A stretch of DNA of 64,000 nt from Neobacillus sp. PS3-12 (GCF_030915385.1 NZ_CP133268.1:1426001-1490000), one strand, 5' to 3'. Shown: positions 27,972-37,491, counted from the first letter of the stretch. Made by a program: numbers and translations. Notes: generated from the letters alone by a model not told the origin.

Positions 27972-28136
27972 TTATTCTCCTTTATTGATCATCTTAGATG
28001 TTAAATTTATTAAACTCTTTAAGAAATAGTTTCCCGAAAATCTTGATGTGTTTTTTTCCTCTTTGTGTTGATAGGCACTCTTTCTCTCTCTTTCCATTTG
28101 TCGAATCGTATGCTTCATCAAATGTTCATGATTCAT
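27972..28136 (-). CDS. small basic hypothetical protein
   Basis: 54 residues (MNHEHLMKHTIRQMERERKS ... FLKSLINLTSKMINKGE) behind a perfect TAAGGAGG. Highly charged N-terminal half and an amphipathic C-terminal end. It stops four bases before the start of the Cys-rich membrane protein, forming a two-gene unit. Not recognised. Confidence 0.6.
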   Translation of the reverse strand: MNHEHLMKHTIRQMERERKSAYQHKEEKNTSRFSGNYFLKSLINLTSKMINKGE

Positions 28137-28284
28137 GAAAGTTCCTCCTTAATTGTCACTACCCCTTGAGTCTATTAATTAAATGTGCAGAAAGTAACAA
28201 GATTTTTTAACAACTTTATTAATAGTTCTCCCAAACATGCAACAAAATGTTCTTATACTTAATTCCTCAACATTTTCTGCAAAG

Positions 28285-28479
28285 TTTCTGGGAATCCCTC
28301 ATGAGGACCTGCCTCATATTTTTGATCGGTTATATCTTGTGGACAAGTCACGGGCTAGAGCAACTGGCGGATTTGGATTGGGACTCGCTATAGTTAAACA
28401 AATAGTAGAAGCACATGGAGGAGAAATTTCTGTAGATAGCAAGGTTGAAAACGGAACATGCTTTAAGATTATTTTGTAA
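28285..28479 (+). pseudogene. histidine kinase C-terminal fragment
   Basis: About 65 residues of a HATPase_c domain: GIPHEDLPHIFDRLYLVDKS, GGFGLGLAIVKQIVEAHGG, then the usual end. The dimerisation/phosphorylation domain, sensor and N-box are missing; the upstream bases (to 28237) are unrelated. It is the tail of a PhoR/CusS-type sensor kinase left after a deletion, and cannot work. Confidence 0.8.
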
Positions 28480-28508
28480 TAAAGGAAAAAGCTTAATCAG
28501 GAAAAATA

Positions 28509-28553
28509 AAAAACTGGCAAAAAATGTGGAATTCATTGTTTTTTGCCAGTTTT
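28509..28553. terminator. terminator after the kinase fragment
   Basis: AAAACTGGCAAAAAA / TTTTTTGCCAGTTTT inverted repeat, usable on both strands. Confidence 0.8.
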
Positions 28554-28667
28554 CTATTTTATAAAGACCAATAGGTTGTTGTATCAAGAATGCCTAACAG
28601 TAACATAAGAAGGCCTGCAATTCGTTGTATAACCATTCCAAACTTTCTTCCCTATTTATATTATCAA

Positions 28668-29048
28668 TTAAAGATTATTATTTGTAGTCCCCATCATTCC
28701 TTGACCGTTACTGTTAGTAGTTCCCGTCGCTCCTTGGCTGTTACTGCATGCGCCATTTGCCCCCATCATTTGTTCATAAAGAGATTTTAATTGATCATCG
28801 CTTAAATTTGGATGCATTTTCTTCATATAGGGGAGCATTTGCTCAAAGCTGCTTTGGGCATTTTGTTTTTGATTTCCGTTAGTGCTGACAGAGTTCATCA
28901 TTTGTGTAGTTTGTCCAATACCCATTCCCTGCTGCATAAAAAAAACAGGATCTTGAGTTTTCCCTTGTGAATGTGCTACTGCGAAACCTGTTCCCCCGGC
29001 TACGATTAGTCCCGCTGCAAATAAACCAGCTACTAAATTCTTTTTCAT
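28668..29048 (-). CDS. small secreted Met/Gln/Asn-rich protein
   Basis: 126 residues with a clear signal peptide (MKKNLVAGLFAAGLIVAGGT ... AVAHS). The mature part is rich in Met, Gln, Asn and Gly (FFMQQGMGIGQTTQMMNS, QMMGANGAC). A short helical motif, MLPYMKKMHPNLSDDQLKSL, occurs in similar Bacillus secreted proteins found near metal genes. Function unknown. Preceded by AAGGAGCGGCTG. Followed downstream in the same direction by nothing but the kinase-fragment terminator. Confidence 0.7.
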   Translation of the reverse strand: MKKNLVAGLFAAGLIVAGGTGFAVAHSQGKTQDPVFFMQQGMGIGQTTQMMNSVSTNGNQKQNAQSSFEQMLPYMKKMHPNLSDDQLKSLYEQMMGANGACSNSQGATGTTNSNGQGMMGTTNNNL

Positions 29049-29077
29049 TTCAGCCGCTCCTTATAAAAATAAATAAT

Positions 29078-29260
29078 TTACATTATCGATTTTTTGATCG
29101 TTTCAAATTCCTCAATGCTTATTTCTCCTTTGGCAAGCCGTACTTTTGCAATTTCCAGGGCATCTTTTACTTCTGATGTTTTAACATCCAAGCTTGCTCC
29201 GTTTTGCTTAAAAAGCAAATAAATTACAAAAACAAAAAGCAATAAACCTATAAACATCAT
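29078..29260 (-). CDS. SHOCT-domain small membrane protein
   Basis: 60 residues: one N-terminal helix (MMFIGLLLFVFVIYLLF) and a C-terminal SHOCT motif (AKVRLAKGEISIEEFETIKK). SHOCT is a short oligomerisation motif of unclear role. Preceded by AGAGAGG. It belongs to a cluster of small envelope genes with 29351 and 28668. Confidence 0.75.
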   Translation of the reverse strand: MMFIGLLLFVFVIYLLFKQNGASLDVKTSEVKDALEIAKVRLAKGEISIEEFETIKKSIM

Positions 29261-29350
29261 TTTGTATTCACCTCTCTTGAGGTTTAATTTATAATGATCG
29301 AAAGTTTAAAGGGCACTTTCAGCATTTGGCGAATTGTTCATCCTTTTATT

Positions 29351-29593
29351 CTAATGTTGAATAGTCTTCTTTAGCTTTTCATACTCTTCCGAGGTAATTT
29401 CCCCTTTTGCTAGCCTTTCATTTAAAATAGAAATTGCCTGTGATCCTTGATGCTCTCTGTGTCTCGTTGGTCTTCTTGCAATAAGAAAAACAAGCAGCCC
29501 TAAAACTACAATAATGAGGATCATTGGAATCAGACCGCCACAACCATAAGTTCCGTATCCAAATGCAAATCCACGTCCCATCATGATTTTCAC
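29351..29593 (-). CDS. SHOCT-domain small membrane protein
   Basis: 80 residues: Gly-rich start (GRGFAFGYGTYGCGG), one membrane helix (LIPMILIIVVLGLLVFLIA) and a C-terminal SHOCT motif (LNERLAKGEITSEEYEKLKK) nearly identical in pattern to the one at 29078. ATG after AAGGGAAG; a second ATG lies three codons in. Confidence 0.78.
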   Translation of the reverse strand: MKIMMGRGFAFGYGTYGCGGLIPMILIIVVLGLLVFLIARRPTRHREHQGSQAISILNERLAKGEITSEEYEKLKKTIQH

Positions 29594-29836
29594 TTCCCTT
29601 CGGTTTTTCTTACACTTTAATTATAAAAAACATCTATGGAGAAAATATGGAGGAATTCAAATCTCAATAAAAAAGGCTAAGTTTTCTACCGAGTGCTTAA
29701 CAAAAAAGACCCAATTTTGGATGATCTTAAATTGAGTTTCAGTACAAACGCAATGGCATTTTTTATGTTGAAAAAATTCTTTAAGACGAAGACAAGTTAT
29801 TAATTTAGAAATTAAAGATTTGAATATGGAATATTG

Positions 29837-29875
29837 ACAAATAAAAGAGCTTGGATTCCAAGCTCTTTTATTTGT
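29837..29875. terminator. terminator of the ydhK-like gene
   Basis: Perfect 18-bp inverted repeat around GGATTCC, arms ACAAATAAAAGAGCTTGG and its complement, just past the stop at 29882. The rest of 29594-29836 shows no gene. Confidence 0.85.
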
Positions 29876-29881
29876 CTTATT

Positions 29882-30472
29882 TTATTTAGCTGAAAGTTCA
29901 CTTTCTGTTACCCACTTATGATTCGTTACTTTTGCCCCACCAGTGGTAGGAGTATAATCGATCATGTAAACAGTAGTATGCACTAAAGAATCGATTGTAG
30001 CTTCTGTCCCCTTCATACCTTCCATATGGTCTCCTACTAAGATACCCTTTGTTCCTGGCTTTAATTGTGCGTTGCCAGCGGTTTTAATTTCTTCTTTAAT
30101 TACCCATTTATGATTTTTTACTGGGGCTCCACCAGTAGTCGGAGTATAGGTAACTGTGTATGCTATAGTATCAAAAGCACCTACAATAGTTGCTGCAGCT
30201 CCGTTCATACCTTACATGTGATCTGCATGAACAACCGCTTGACTTCCAACTTTAAATGTTGGATTTTGTGCTACTTTTAAACCTTTTGGAACTTCAGCCG
30301 AACCAGACATTTTCATGCCGCTCATGTCCATATTTTTATCCATTTTCATGCTTTTTTGGTCTGTATTTGTGTTTTCATCAGAACTATTCTGGTTGCTGCT
30401 ACTACCACAAGAAGACAACATTAACATTAATGCTAGAGTAATGATTCCTACTAACATTTTTTTGTTCTTCAT
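29882..30472 (-). pseudogene. ydhK: YdhK-family lipoprotein (two DUF1541 repeats) with a nonsense codon
   Basis: One frame of about 196 codons interrupted by TAA at 30212-30214. The N terminus is a lipoprotein signal (LALMLMLSSCGSSS) followed by a Met-rich stretch (KSMKMDKNMDMSGMKMSGS). Then come two DUF1541 repeats with the shared YTPTTGGAxVxNHKWV motif. At the break the frame reads VHADHM-stop-GMNGA, while the second repeat reads VGDHMEGMKGT, so a Glu codon probably became TAA. YdhK-like proteins occur with copper and silver resistance genes; the Met motifs suggest metal binding (inference). Confidence 0.8.
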
Positions 30473-30598
30473 CTTTTGTTATCCTCCTTAATTTTGTTAC
30501 GAAAAGGAGTTTACAATAAAAGTGTGCAGAAAATATGCATTTTCACTATTACTATGTTATTAATCTTAAATTCAGTAGAAAAGTATTATTTTTCTCCA

Positions 30599-30662
30599 TA
30601 AAAAATCCCTCTATAGTAGACAGATTAGTATGCTTTCTTTTCTCTGTCTACTATAAAGGGAT
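30599..30662 (-). terminator. terminator of the GH2 gene
   Basis: 20-bp arms (30605-30624 and 30643-30662) with one mismatch, followed on the minus strand by TTTTTT. It stands 100 bases past the GH2 stop codon. Confidence 0.75.
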
Positions 30663-30761
30663 CATATCAATTTTGGCAGTTTTGTCCTTTTACATAAGCA
30701 CTCACTGATTGCTAAGCCGTACGATTAAAATCCGCATTGTTATATATATAAATCTTAAAAG

Positions 30762-33071
30762 TTATGACTTTTTTATTTTGGTTAATTCTTTATTAAGGGT
30801 ATACATCATCTTATCCGTAAACATTTCTTCAGCCATGGAGGCTAATACATCGATTGGCATACCTTGAGCCATTCCGAACATGGGATGATCCTCAGAGAAT
30901 CCAACTAGATACTTTTCAATGATTTTCCTTGTTTCTCTATTTTCTAAAAGTTCACCAATGGTATTGCGAGTCGAAAAAACATCGTCTGTTATCTCGAGTT
31001 CTTCTATATCAACATCTTCTAACTCAGGCATTTGGAACCAGTTTGATACTAATCCGCAGGTTTCCGCATCGGGAGCCGTATAACTCGAGTTCACCTGGGC
31101 CACTTTAATAAATTGGGCTCGGTCCTTATAAGTAACAGCTTCTTGATTCGACACAGCCTTGATTTCGTTTATCCCAGTCTGCAATTGTACATTTTCAAAA
31201 ATAAAGACATGGTCATCACTTGTTTTTGAGCCTAGTTCAACACCATTTGCATAAAGGGTCACTTCATCACAATTTGAATAAACCTTAATAGTAATTTGGT
31301 CATCTGCACGTTCAACAAAACGTTTGCTTGTAATATGCACAAATTTATCATCAGACCAATTAGCTTTGTACATATAGAATGCATCTTTTTTGATTTTTCG
31401 GTCGTATGTTACTAAGCCTTTGTTATTCCTGCCCTTTACTCCGCCTTCATCACGTATATTGGCACCAAAGTCAAACATATTCCATACATAGGTGGCCCAT
31501 AGGTATGGTCTTGCGGCGAATATTTTCCAAACCGTTTCATGGTAAAAAGCATGATATTCTTCAGAATAGTCTTTGACCTTCGGGTCGTTGGTATGGTACT
31601 GTAAAATCCCTTCGGCTCCATATTCCGATATTCCCAACTTAACCTGTGGGTTGGTTTGATGAAACTGATCCAGCCAAGGGGCGAACTCTTCGGGTTTTCC
31701 TTGATACCAGCCATAATATTTATTATAACCAATGATATCGGTCATATAGTTATACTCATCTTTATCTTGAACAAACATGACATTTGCCATCGTCGTCAAT
31801 CTGGTAGGGTCTTCTTTTTTGGCAAGCTCGTTTAATTCTTTTACCAGCCTTCTAACTTCCGGACGGTCGCCGCCAATCTGGATTTCATTTTGAATTCCCC
31901 AAAACATAATGGATGGATGGTTAAAGTTTTGTCTGATCAATTCTGTCATTTGTTGTTTTGCATTGATTCCTTCGAGTTCTGTTTTTGACATAACCGAAAT
32001 AAATGGAATCTCTGCCCAAACGACCATCCCTTCTTCATCGCACAAATCATAGAAGGTTTGGCTGTGCTGATAATGGGCTAAACGGATAGAATTGGCTCCT
32101 ACCTCTTTGATAATTTCCATATCTTCTTTATGTTCTTTTTCTGTAATGGCCCAGCCCATATCTTTTCTGTCCTGATGTCTTGAGACACCATGTAATGGAA
32201 GGTGCTGACCGTTTAAGAAGAAACCTTTTTCAGGATCAACCTCAAAGTATCTGACACCAAAAGGAATTGAAAGCTCGTCCACTGTATCATTAAAGCTGAC
32301 AAGTGAAACCTTTGCTTCATATAAATAAGGATTTTTTAAGCCATTCCATAATGTCGGATTTTCGATTACCACCGGAACCTCAACTACTTTTGTTTCACCT
32401 GCTGCAAGATCTACTTCCTTAGCTGCATAAGCTGCAACCTCACCAGAAGCATGAAGAATATCTGCCCAAAATCTTACTTTCTTCTCTTCATCATGTTCAT
32501 TAACGATTCTCGACTTAATCGTTATTCGAGCTTGTTCGTCGTTTACTTTTTCCTGGATTAGGTAAACCCCTTTTGAACCGTAATCCATTAAGTCAAAATG
32601 AAGATGATTGCTGATTACGAGATTAACATCCCGATAGATTCCACCGTAAAAAGTAAAGTCAGCCATTTGCGGATATACATCCTCGACAACAGTATTGTCC
32701 ACTTTAACTGCAAGCACATTTATTTTGCCAAACTCAATAACTTCGGTTATTTCAAATCGGAAAGAGGAATAGCCGCCTCGATGCTGCCCTAGATAGTGTC
32801 CATTAACATACACATCAGTAATGCTATTAGAGCCGTGGAACTCTATAAATACCTTATTTCCTTTTTCTTGAGAAGGAACAAGAATTTGTTTTCGGTACCA
32901 GCAAGCTCCTTTAAAAAAATCAAATCCATTTGCTCCATCTATTGCATTCCAAGTGTGAGGGACATTAACACTTTCCCAGTTCTCGTCATTATAAGTCGGA
33001 TCGATTGCAGTTGCTTCATCATTTCGAATAAATTTCCATGTCTCGTTTAAATTAATGATTTTTCTCATCAT
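30762..33071 (-). CDS. glycoside hydrolase family 2 enzyme (beta-glucuronidase or beta-galactosidase type)
   Basis: About 770 residues. Order: GH2 sugar-binding jelly roll (VNVPHTWNAIDG, RHQDRKDMGW before the barrel), Ig-like domain, TIM barrel, then an extra Ig-like C terminus. Counting from the M at 33077, the acid/base is Glu398 in WGIQNEI and the nucleophile Glu485 in GISEYGAEG. An N-x-K motif (RNNKGLV, 551-553) sits where beta-glucuronidases bind the carboxylate, but related galactosidases can show it too. No signal peptide: intracellular. Start ATG behind GGGAGG. It has its own terminator and lies after the GH3-HAD pair. Confidence 0.88.
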   Translation of the reverse strand: MMRKIINLNETWKFIRNDEATAIDPTYNDENWESVNVPHTWNAIDGANGFDFFKGACWYRKQILVPSQEKGNKVFIEFHGSNSITDVYVNGHYLGQHRGGYSSFRFEITEVIEFGKINVLAVKVDNTVVEDVYPQMADFTFYGGIYRDVNLVISNHLHFDLMDYGSKGVYLIQEKVNDEQARITIKSRIVNEHDEEKKVRFWADILHASGEVAAYAAKEVDLAAGETKVVEVPVVIENPTLWNGLKNPYLYEAKVSLVSFNDTVDELSIPFGVRYFEVDPEKGFFLNGQHLPLHGVSRHQDRKDMGWAITEKEHKEDMEIIKEVGANSIRLAHYQHSQTFYDLCDEEGMVVWAEIPFISVMSKTELEGINAKQQMTELIRQNFNHPSIMFWGIQNEIQIGGDRPEVRRLVKELNELAKKEDPTRLTTMANVMFVQDKDEYNYMTDIIGYNKYYGWYQGKPEEFAPWLDQFHQTNPQVKLGISEYGAEGILQYHTNDPKVKDYSEEYHAFYHETVWKIFAARPYLWATYVWNMFDFGANIRDEGGVKGRNNKGLVTYDRKIKKDAFYMYKANWSDDKFVHITSKRFVERADDQITIKVYSNCDEVTLYANGVELGSKTSDDHVFIFENVQLQTGINEIKAVSNQEAVTYKDRAQFIKVAQVNSSYTAPDAETCGLVSNWFQMPELEDVDIEELEITDDVFSTRNTIGELLENRETRKIIEKYLVGFSEDHPMFGMAQGMPIDVLASMAEEMFTDKMMYTLNKELTKIKKS

Positions 33072-33198
33072 ATCCATCCTCCCAATTAATTTTCCTTTAA
33101 GAAGTGATTAGTATTTTCATATTTCTATTCGAACGGGTATATATAAAAGTTCTTCCATTAAACATTTACTTTTTTAGATTCACAATATATTAAAAGCT

Positions 33199-33232
33199 AA
33201 AACAGCGGCAGGTTCCTTTAAACCGCTGTTTT
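33199..33232 (-). terminator. terminator of the GH3 gene
   Basis: AAAACAGCGG / CCGCTGTTTT stem right after the GH3 stop. It separates GH3 from GH2, which then needs its own promoter (33078-33198). Confidence 0.78.
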
Positions 33233-33240
33233 AATAGTTT

Positions 33241-34992
33241 TTAAAGCCTTGTATCCCACTTTTCACACCAAACAAGTTCATTTGGGGTGCCATTAAATTC
33301 AGACTCACCCATGATTTTGTCAATCGTCTGGCTAATCGTAATTTCGTCATCATTGTAAGCATTAATGTATGCTTTAACCATTGGAACATCAGTTAAGTGA
33401 GTGGTAAAGTTTAATGATACAAATACTGTTGGCACTTCATATACATACCATGGAACGTCAGTGGACATAGGTCCTTTCCAACGAATTCGATAATTATTTT
33501 CAGCAGCATAGCCCACAATGTTAGCAAATACAAGTGCTGCATCTGTTTCCTCTTGATATTTTGTTATATTTCCTCTAACCCTTGTTGTTCCGTCGTTAAC
33601 AGTTACCTCAAAACCGCGTCTTTCTAGCTCAGCAATGATGAAGGTAAGTGTTTTGGAGTTTGCTTCGTAGATACCGCCTTTTTCCCCTTCAAGGTAGTAA
33701 AGACGTATTCGCTTATGTGTGTCAGGGCGAATTGGAAGTTGATCCAACGTATTTTTTACTAATGTGATTCCGTTATCTGCTGCTGCTTTTGCACGTCTAA
33801 TATGATCTTCACAGCCAATTACTGCTAGGTCATCTCTTGTACGTAACAACGCACCTTCCTTTTGTGCTTTGTGCAAACCAATGGACGCTTTTAATCCCAA
33901 TATTCTTTCCAGCGCATCCTGAAGACGCTCTTCAGTAATAATTCCGTTTTTATATCCATTTAACATAAAGTTAAAATCTTCTTCAATATCATTAAAGAAT
34001 AAATACATATCACAGCCGGCAGCGATCGCTTGTGGCACTTGCTGTTCACGTGGCATGGCAGCAGCCATTCCAATCATATGTGAGGCATCAGTTATTACTA
34101 AACCGTTGAAGCCCAACTTTCCTTTTAATAGTCCATTAATTAATTCCGGAGCAAGAGTTGCTGGTAGAATATCGTGATCTTCTAAACCAGGAACAAGAAC
34201 TTTTTGATATTCAGGCAATGCAATGTGACCTGCCATGATGGAATGGACACCATTTTCGATATGGGTGCGATAGACTTTACCGAAAGATTCTTCCCATTCT
34301 TCAACGCTTAGGTCGTTAATCCCCATCAATAAATGCTGGTCGCGTTCTTCAACACCGTCACCAGGCCAGTGTTTAATGCATACGCCGATATTACTTTCTC
34401 TTAATCCTTTAATATAACAGTTCGTATGCTTAATGACTGTCTCAGCTTTTGTTCCATAGGAACGGGTATTAACAATTGTATTCCGCCAATTTTTAAGAAT
34501 ATCAACGCAAGGGTCAAAGTTCCAGTTAACACCTAGTGCATTTTCTTCACGGCCACTGACATATCCAGCATCATAAGAAACCTGGATATCATCGGAAGCT
34601 TCACACAACGCAGCTTTTGCCACATATGTTCCGTCGTTGCATGCCCCATTACCACCTGCATCACAGTTTGCCGCAACTAATAATGGAACCTTTGCATTTG
34701 ATTGTAATTCGTTAATCAGATCCTGTACTTGCTCGGAAGTTCCACCTTGATAACGGGCGCCACCGATATGATATTTATCCTGTATTTCTTTGGAAGTTAA
34801 ATCGTTGCCAGTATGGGCATTGCTCCCAAAGAAGAACAAGTTAACAAATAATTGACCAATTTTTTCTTCAATTGACATGCTTGATATTGTTTCTTTTACC
34901 CATTTGATATCTTCATCCGATAAGTTATATGGTTTTGCTTTTAAATCTACCTTTGGCATTGGAATGTTTTGGACAATATTTTTCCTTTGCAT
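33241..34992 (-). CDS. glycoside hydrolase family 3 protein (NagZ-like fold)
   Basis: 583 residues, cytosolic (no signal peptide). The GH3 barrel contains VPLLVAANCDAGG, KHWPGDGVEERDQH (207-220) and LVITDASHMIGM with the nucleophile Asp302. The 207-220 segment corresponds to the KHFPGHGxxxxDSH loop of NagZ-type beta-N-acetylglucosaminidases, whose Asp-His dyad acts as acid/base; here Asp218/His220 remain but Gly-His is Gly-Asp. A C-terminal alpha/beta domain follows. 18 bases after the HAD gene in the same operon. The substrate is uncertain. Confidence 0.85.
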   Translation of the reverse strand: MQRKNIVQNIPMPKVDLKAKPYNLSDEDIKWVKETISSMSIEEKIGQLFVNLFFFGSNAHTGNDLTSKEIQDKYHIGGARYQGGTSEQVQDLINELQSNAKVPLLVAANCDAGGNGACNDGTYVAKAALCEASDDIQVSYDAGYVSGREENALGVNWNFDPCVDILKNWRNTIVNTRSYGTKAETVIKHTNCYIKGLRESNIGVCIKHWPGDGVEERDQHLLMGINDLSVEEWEESFGKVYRTHIENGVHSIMAGHIALPEYQKVLVPGLEDHDILPATLAPELINGLLKGKLGFNGLVITDASHMIGMAAAMPREQQVPQAIAAGCDMYLFFNDIEEDFNFMLNGYKNGIITEERLQDALERILGLKASIGLHKAQKEGALLRTRDDLAVIGCEDHIRRAKAAADNGITLVKNTLDQLPIRPDTHKRIRLYYLEGEKGGIYEANSKTLTFIIAELERRGFEVTVNDGTTRVRGNITKYQEETDAALVFANIVGYAAENNYRIRWKGPMSTDVPWYVYEVPTVFVSLNFTTHLTDVPMVKAYINAYNDDEITISQTIDKIMGESEFNGTPNELVWCEKWDTRL

Positions 34993-35010
34993 GATGCCTA
35001 CCTCCTATTA

Positions 35011-35850
35011 CTATCTTAAATTATCATTAAATTCATTAATCAACTGTTGCTGATATTCACCAGTAAAGGTTCCATCGATAAATTTCCCCAACGCCTCATT
35101 TTTAAAGCGTCTCCATGAAAAAGCTTCTTTTCCTACAAGAATAGGATAATAAAAGACTCCATTTTTCCCTGCCGCCTCTAAATCACCAGGGGCATCTCCC
35201 ACCATTAATACATGTGTATTTTCATAGCCAAACTTTTTTAATTCTTCAATACAATAAGCTTTTGTACCCGCTTCCTGGCCAAGCATGACTGAAACATGTG
35301 GAGCAAGGTTGTGTCTTGTCCATTCATCTAATACTGCTGCACCATTTGCAGATGATACGATAGCTACATCTGTTGCGGTATTTGCTGTTTTTAAACCTTC
35401 CTCGACACCAACAAAAGGTTTATCATCATCGGAAAGTTCAGTGATTGCTTTGTTAACCGCAAGACTCCACTCCAAGGCTTTTCGTAGTTGTTCATCATTT
35501 GTTCTATCAATTTCTCTTTGTAATGATGGATTTGAAAGTTCATTGGTGGTTTCCGTCCATTTTTTAATGGAAGAAATGTTAGGGATCTTGACACCTTCAG
35601 CTTCAAGCAATTCCAGTGTCATTACCAAACCTTTAAAGCGATTAATTCCTCTAGTTTTTGTATATAAATTTACATCGTTCCATATTTCTAGAAATCTTTC
35701 TTCAACATTTTGCAGATTCCATATCTCAACAATTTTTGGGCCAAAACATTTTCGATGTTTAACCTCCATCGTATCCATTGCACAACCATCAGAATCCACA
35801 CAAACCAAAAACTCGCTCGTTTTCTTAAAATCTTCTATTTTGTCATTCAT
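35011..35850 (-). CDS. HAD-superfamily hydrolase (phosphatase/phosphoglycomutase type)
   Basis: 279 residues. HAD motif I is VCVDSDGCAMDTM (nucleophile Asp), motif II VAIVSSANG, and the Mg-binding motif IV is VLMVGDAPGDLEAAGKNG. A helical cap lies between I and II. Likely dephosphorylates a sugar phosphate produced by the pathway, but the substrate is not readable from sequence. It is first in the HAD-GH3 pair and has a TACTAGTA palindrome about 40 bases upstream. Confidence 0.82.
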   Translation of the reverse strand: MNDKIEDFKKTSEFLVCVDSDGCAMDTMEVKHRKCFGPKIVEIWNLQNVEERFLEIWNDVNLYTKTRGINRFKGLVMTLELLEAEGVKIPNISSIKKWTETTNELSNPSLQREIDRTNDEQLRKALEWSLAVNKAITELSDDDKPFVGVEEGLKTANTATDVAIVSSANGAAVLDEWTRHNLAPHVSVMLGQEAGTKAYCIEELKKFGYENTHVLMVGDAPGDLEAAGKNGVFYYPILVGKEAFSWRRFKNEALGKFIDGTFTGEYQQQLINEFNDNLR

Positions 35851-35890
35851 AATTGCTATCCTCCCCGAGAATTAAAGCCCTTTAAACATG

Positions 35891-35904
35891 TGTACTAGTA
35901 TACC
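35891..35904. promoter_or_regulatory. candidate GntR-type operator upstream of HAD-GH3
   Basis: TGTACTAGTATACC contains the perfect palindrome TACTAGTA, also found ahead of the GntR gene at 61502 and, with one change, ahead of kdgA at 60567. Its distance from the HAD start (about 41 bases) fits a promoter operator. Confidence 0.5.
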
Positions 35905-35956
35905 TTTTTGGGCATTTTGCTATAAAAATTGTAATTAACTATCTTCTCCGATGCTT

Positions 35957-37372
35957 TTACTCAGCTTCTTCAGCCTTTCTTTTTTCAGACAAGTCCAGGG
36001 CAAGCTGTAAAGTACGTTTTTTGTTTAAAGGATATAAGAAAGCAACAATTGCGAATACAACAAATAAAAAGATGCATGGTACTAAAGTGCCAAGTGTATG
36101 GATTCCGTTGAGTGTATTGTGCGTTTGTACTTGAAAGTTTGGATTGTAGCCAACAGCTGCAATTGCAGCACCTCCAATACCACCAGCAACTGCTTGTCCC
36201 ACTTTACGGGCGAATGAATAGATTGAGTAAACGGTACCATCTTCACGTAACCCAGTTAAATATTCATGGTAGTCGATTACATCAGTAACAAAAGCCCAAA
36301 TAACTAAGTTAAATATGCCATATCCAAACATCGCAATCGCTAAAATACTTATAAATTGAGTTGCGGTTAAGTTTGGTAACAAATAGAGAACACCATAGAT
36401 AATTGCCGCAAGCAAAATCCCTGCAGAAACAACTTCTTTTTTTCCAAACTTTGCAACCAAAGGTTTAATCATTGGCATTGCAATAAAAACAGCAACTGAT
36501 TGAAGAAGACCCACCATACTAAGCGCTTTTGCATTTCCAAAATAATCCTTAAACAAGTACGTGTTTACAGCACCAATTAACATAAAGCAAATCATAAAAA
36601 TAAGCGCTGCCAATAGAAACAATAATAATGGCTTATTCTTGCCAAGACCTTTTAATGTTTTCCCAAGATTTGCTTTTGGTTTTCGAGTCTCATCTAAAAC
36701 AATACGTTCAACATTCATTTTATAACAAGCCATATAACAGCCGAGAGCAAGAACACCAAAGATAAGGGTGCCAATTATAAAGTGATTAGCATCAGCTTTA
36801 TTATTGACAAACAGAATCATAGGTCCCACAACATTAATAACCAGGCCTGCCAACATTGCGCCGAGTGTTCTCCAACTGGATAATGCTGTCCGTTCCACAG
36901 GATCAGCGGTTATAACGGAAGCCATTGAACCGTAGGGAATATTAACAGTACTATACAATGTTCCCCATAAGATATATGTTACATATGCCCATGCAGTATA
37001 AAAACCATTTGACATGCCCGGAATATGAATAAACATTAACACACCAGAAATAACAAGCGGGAACGACATCCGGAAAATCCATGGCCTGAATTTACCATTT
37101 TTCCCTGCGCTTCTTGTATCGATAAAGCGGCCCCATGTAATGTCCACCACAGCATCCCATAATCGTGCAATTAAAAATAGTCCTCCTACTGCTGCTGGAT
37201 TCAGATGAAACACATCGGTATAAAAAACCATTAAGAATGAGGACACTAGAATGAAGAAGAAATCGTTTCCAAAATCACCGAATAAATAGCCAAACTTATC
37301 CTTTACGCCAAACTTTCTGATTTCGACAGAAGATGATTGATATGAATCTTTTAGATTGGAACCTAAACTCAT
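35957..37372 (-). CDS. GPH-family glycoside/pentoside/hexuronide:cation symporter
   Basis: 471 residues with about twelve membrane helices. The family opening is clear: KFGYLFGDFGNDFFFILVSS, then VGGLFLIARLWDAVVDITWG and the loop GKFRPWI. A later stretch FGYGIFNLVIWAFVTDVIDY is also typical. It imports glycosides or hexuronides with Na+ or H+. It heads the minus-strand locus (symporter, HAD, GH3, GH2) and is divergent from an AraC-type gene. It is the only obvious sugar importer for either this locus or the hexuronate operon. Confidence 0.9.
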   Translation of the reverse strand: MSLGSNLKDSYQSSSVEIRKFGVKDKFGYLFGDFGNDFFFILVSSFLMVFYTDVFHLNPAAVGGLFLIARLWDAVVDITWGRFIDTRSAGKNGKFRPWIFRMSFPLVISGVLMFIHIPGMSNGFYTAWAYVTYILWGTLYSTVNIPYGSMASVITADPVERTALSSWRTLGAMLAGLVINVVGPMILFVNNKADANHFIIGTLIFGVLALGCYMACYKMNVERIVLDETRKPKANLGKTLKGLGKNKPLLLFLLAALIFMICFMLIGAVNTYLFKDYFGNAKALSMVGLLQSVAVFIAMPMIKPLVAKFGKKEVVSAGILLAAIIYGVLYLLPNLTATQFISILAIAMFGYGIFNLVIWAFVTDVIDYHEYLTGLREDGTVYSIYSFARKVGQAVAGGIGGAAIAAVGYNPNFQVQTHNTLNGIHTLGTLVPCIFLFVVFAIVAFLYPLNKKRTLQLALDLSEKRKAEEAE

Positions 37373-37491
37373 TTTTCTTCCCTCCTATGAATTCGCTTAC
37401 AAAAATGATTATATATCTGTAATTAAGTTGTAGAAAGGAATATAATTGCATTATCATGATTATTTTAGCGTGTAGAAAGGATTTTGGAACC

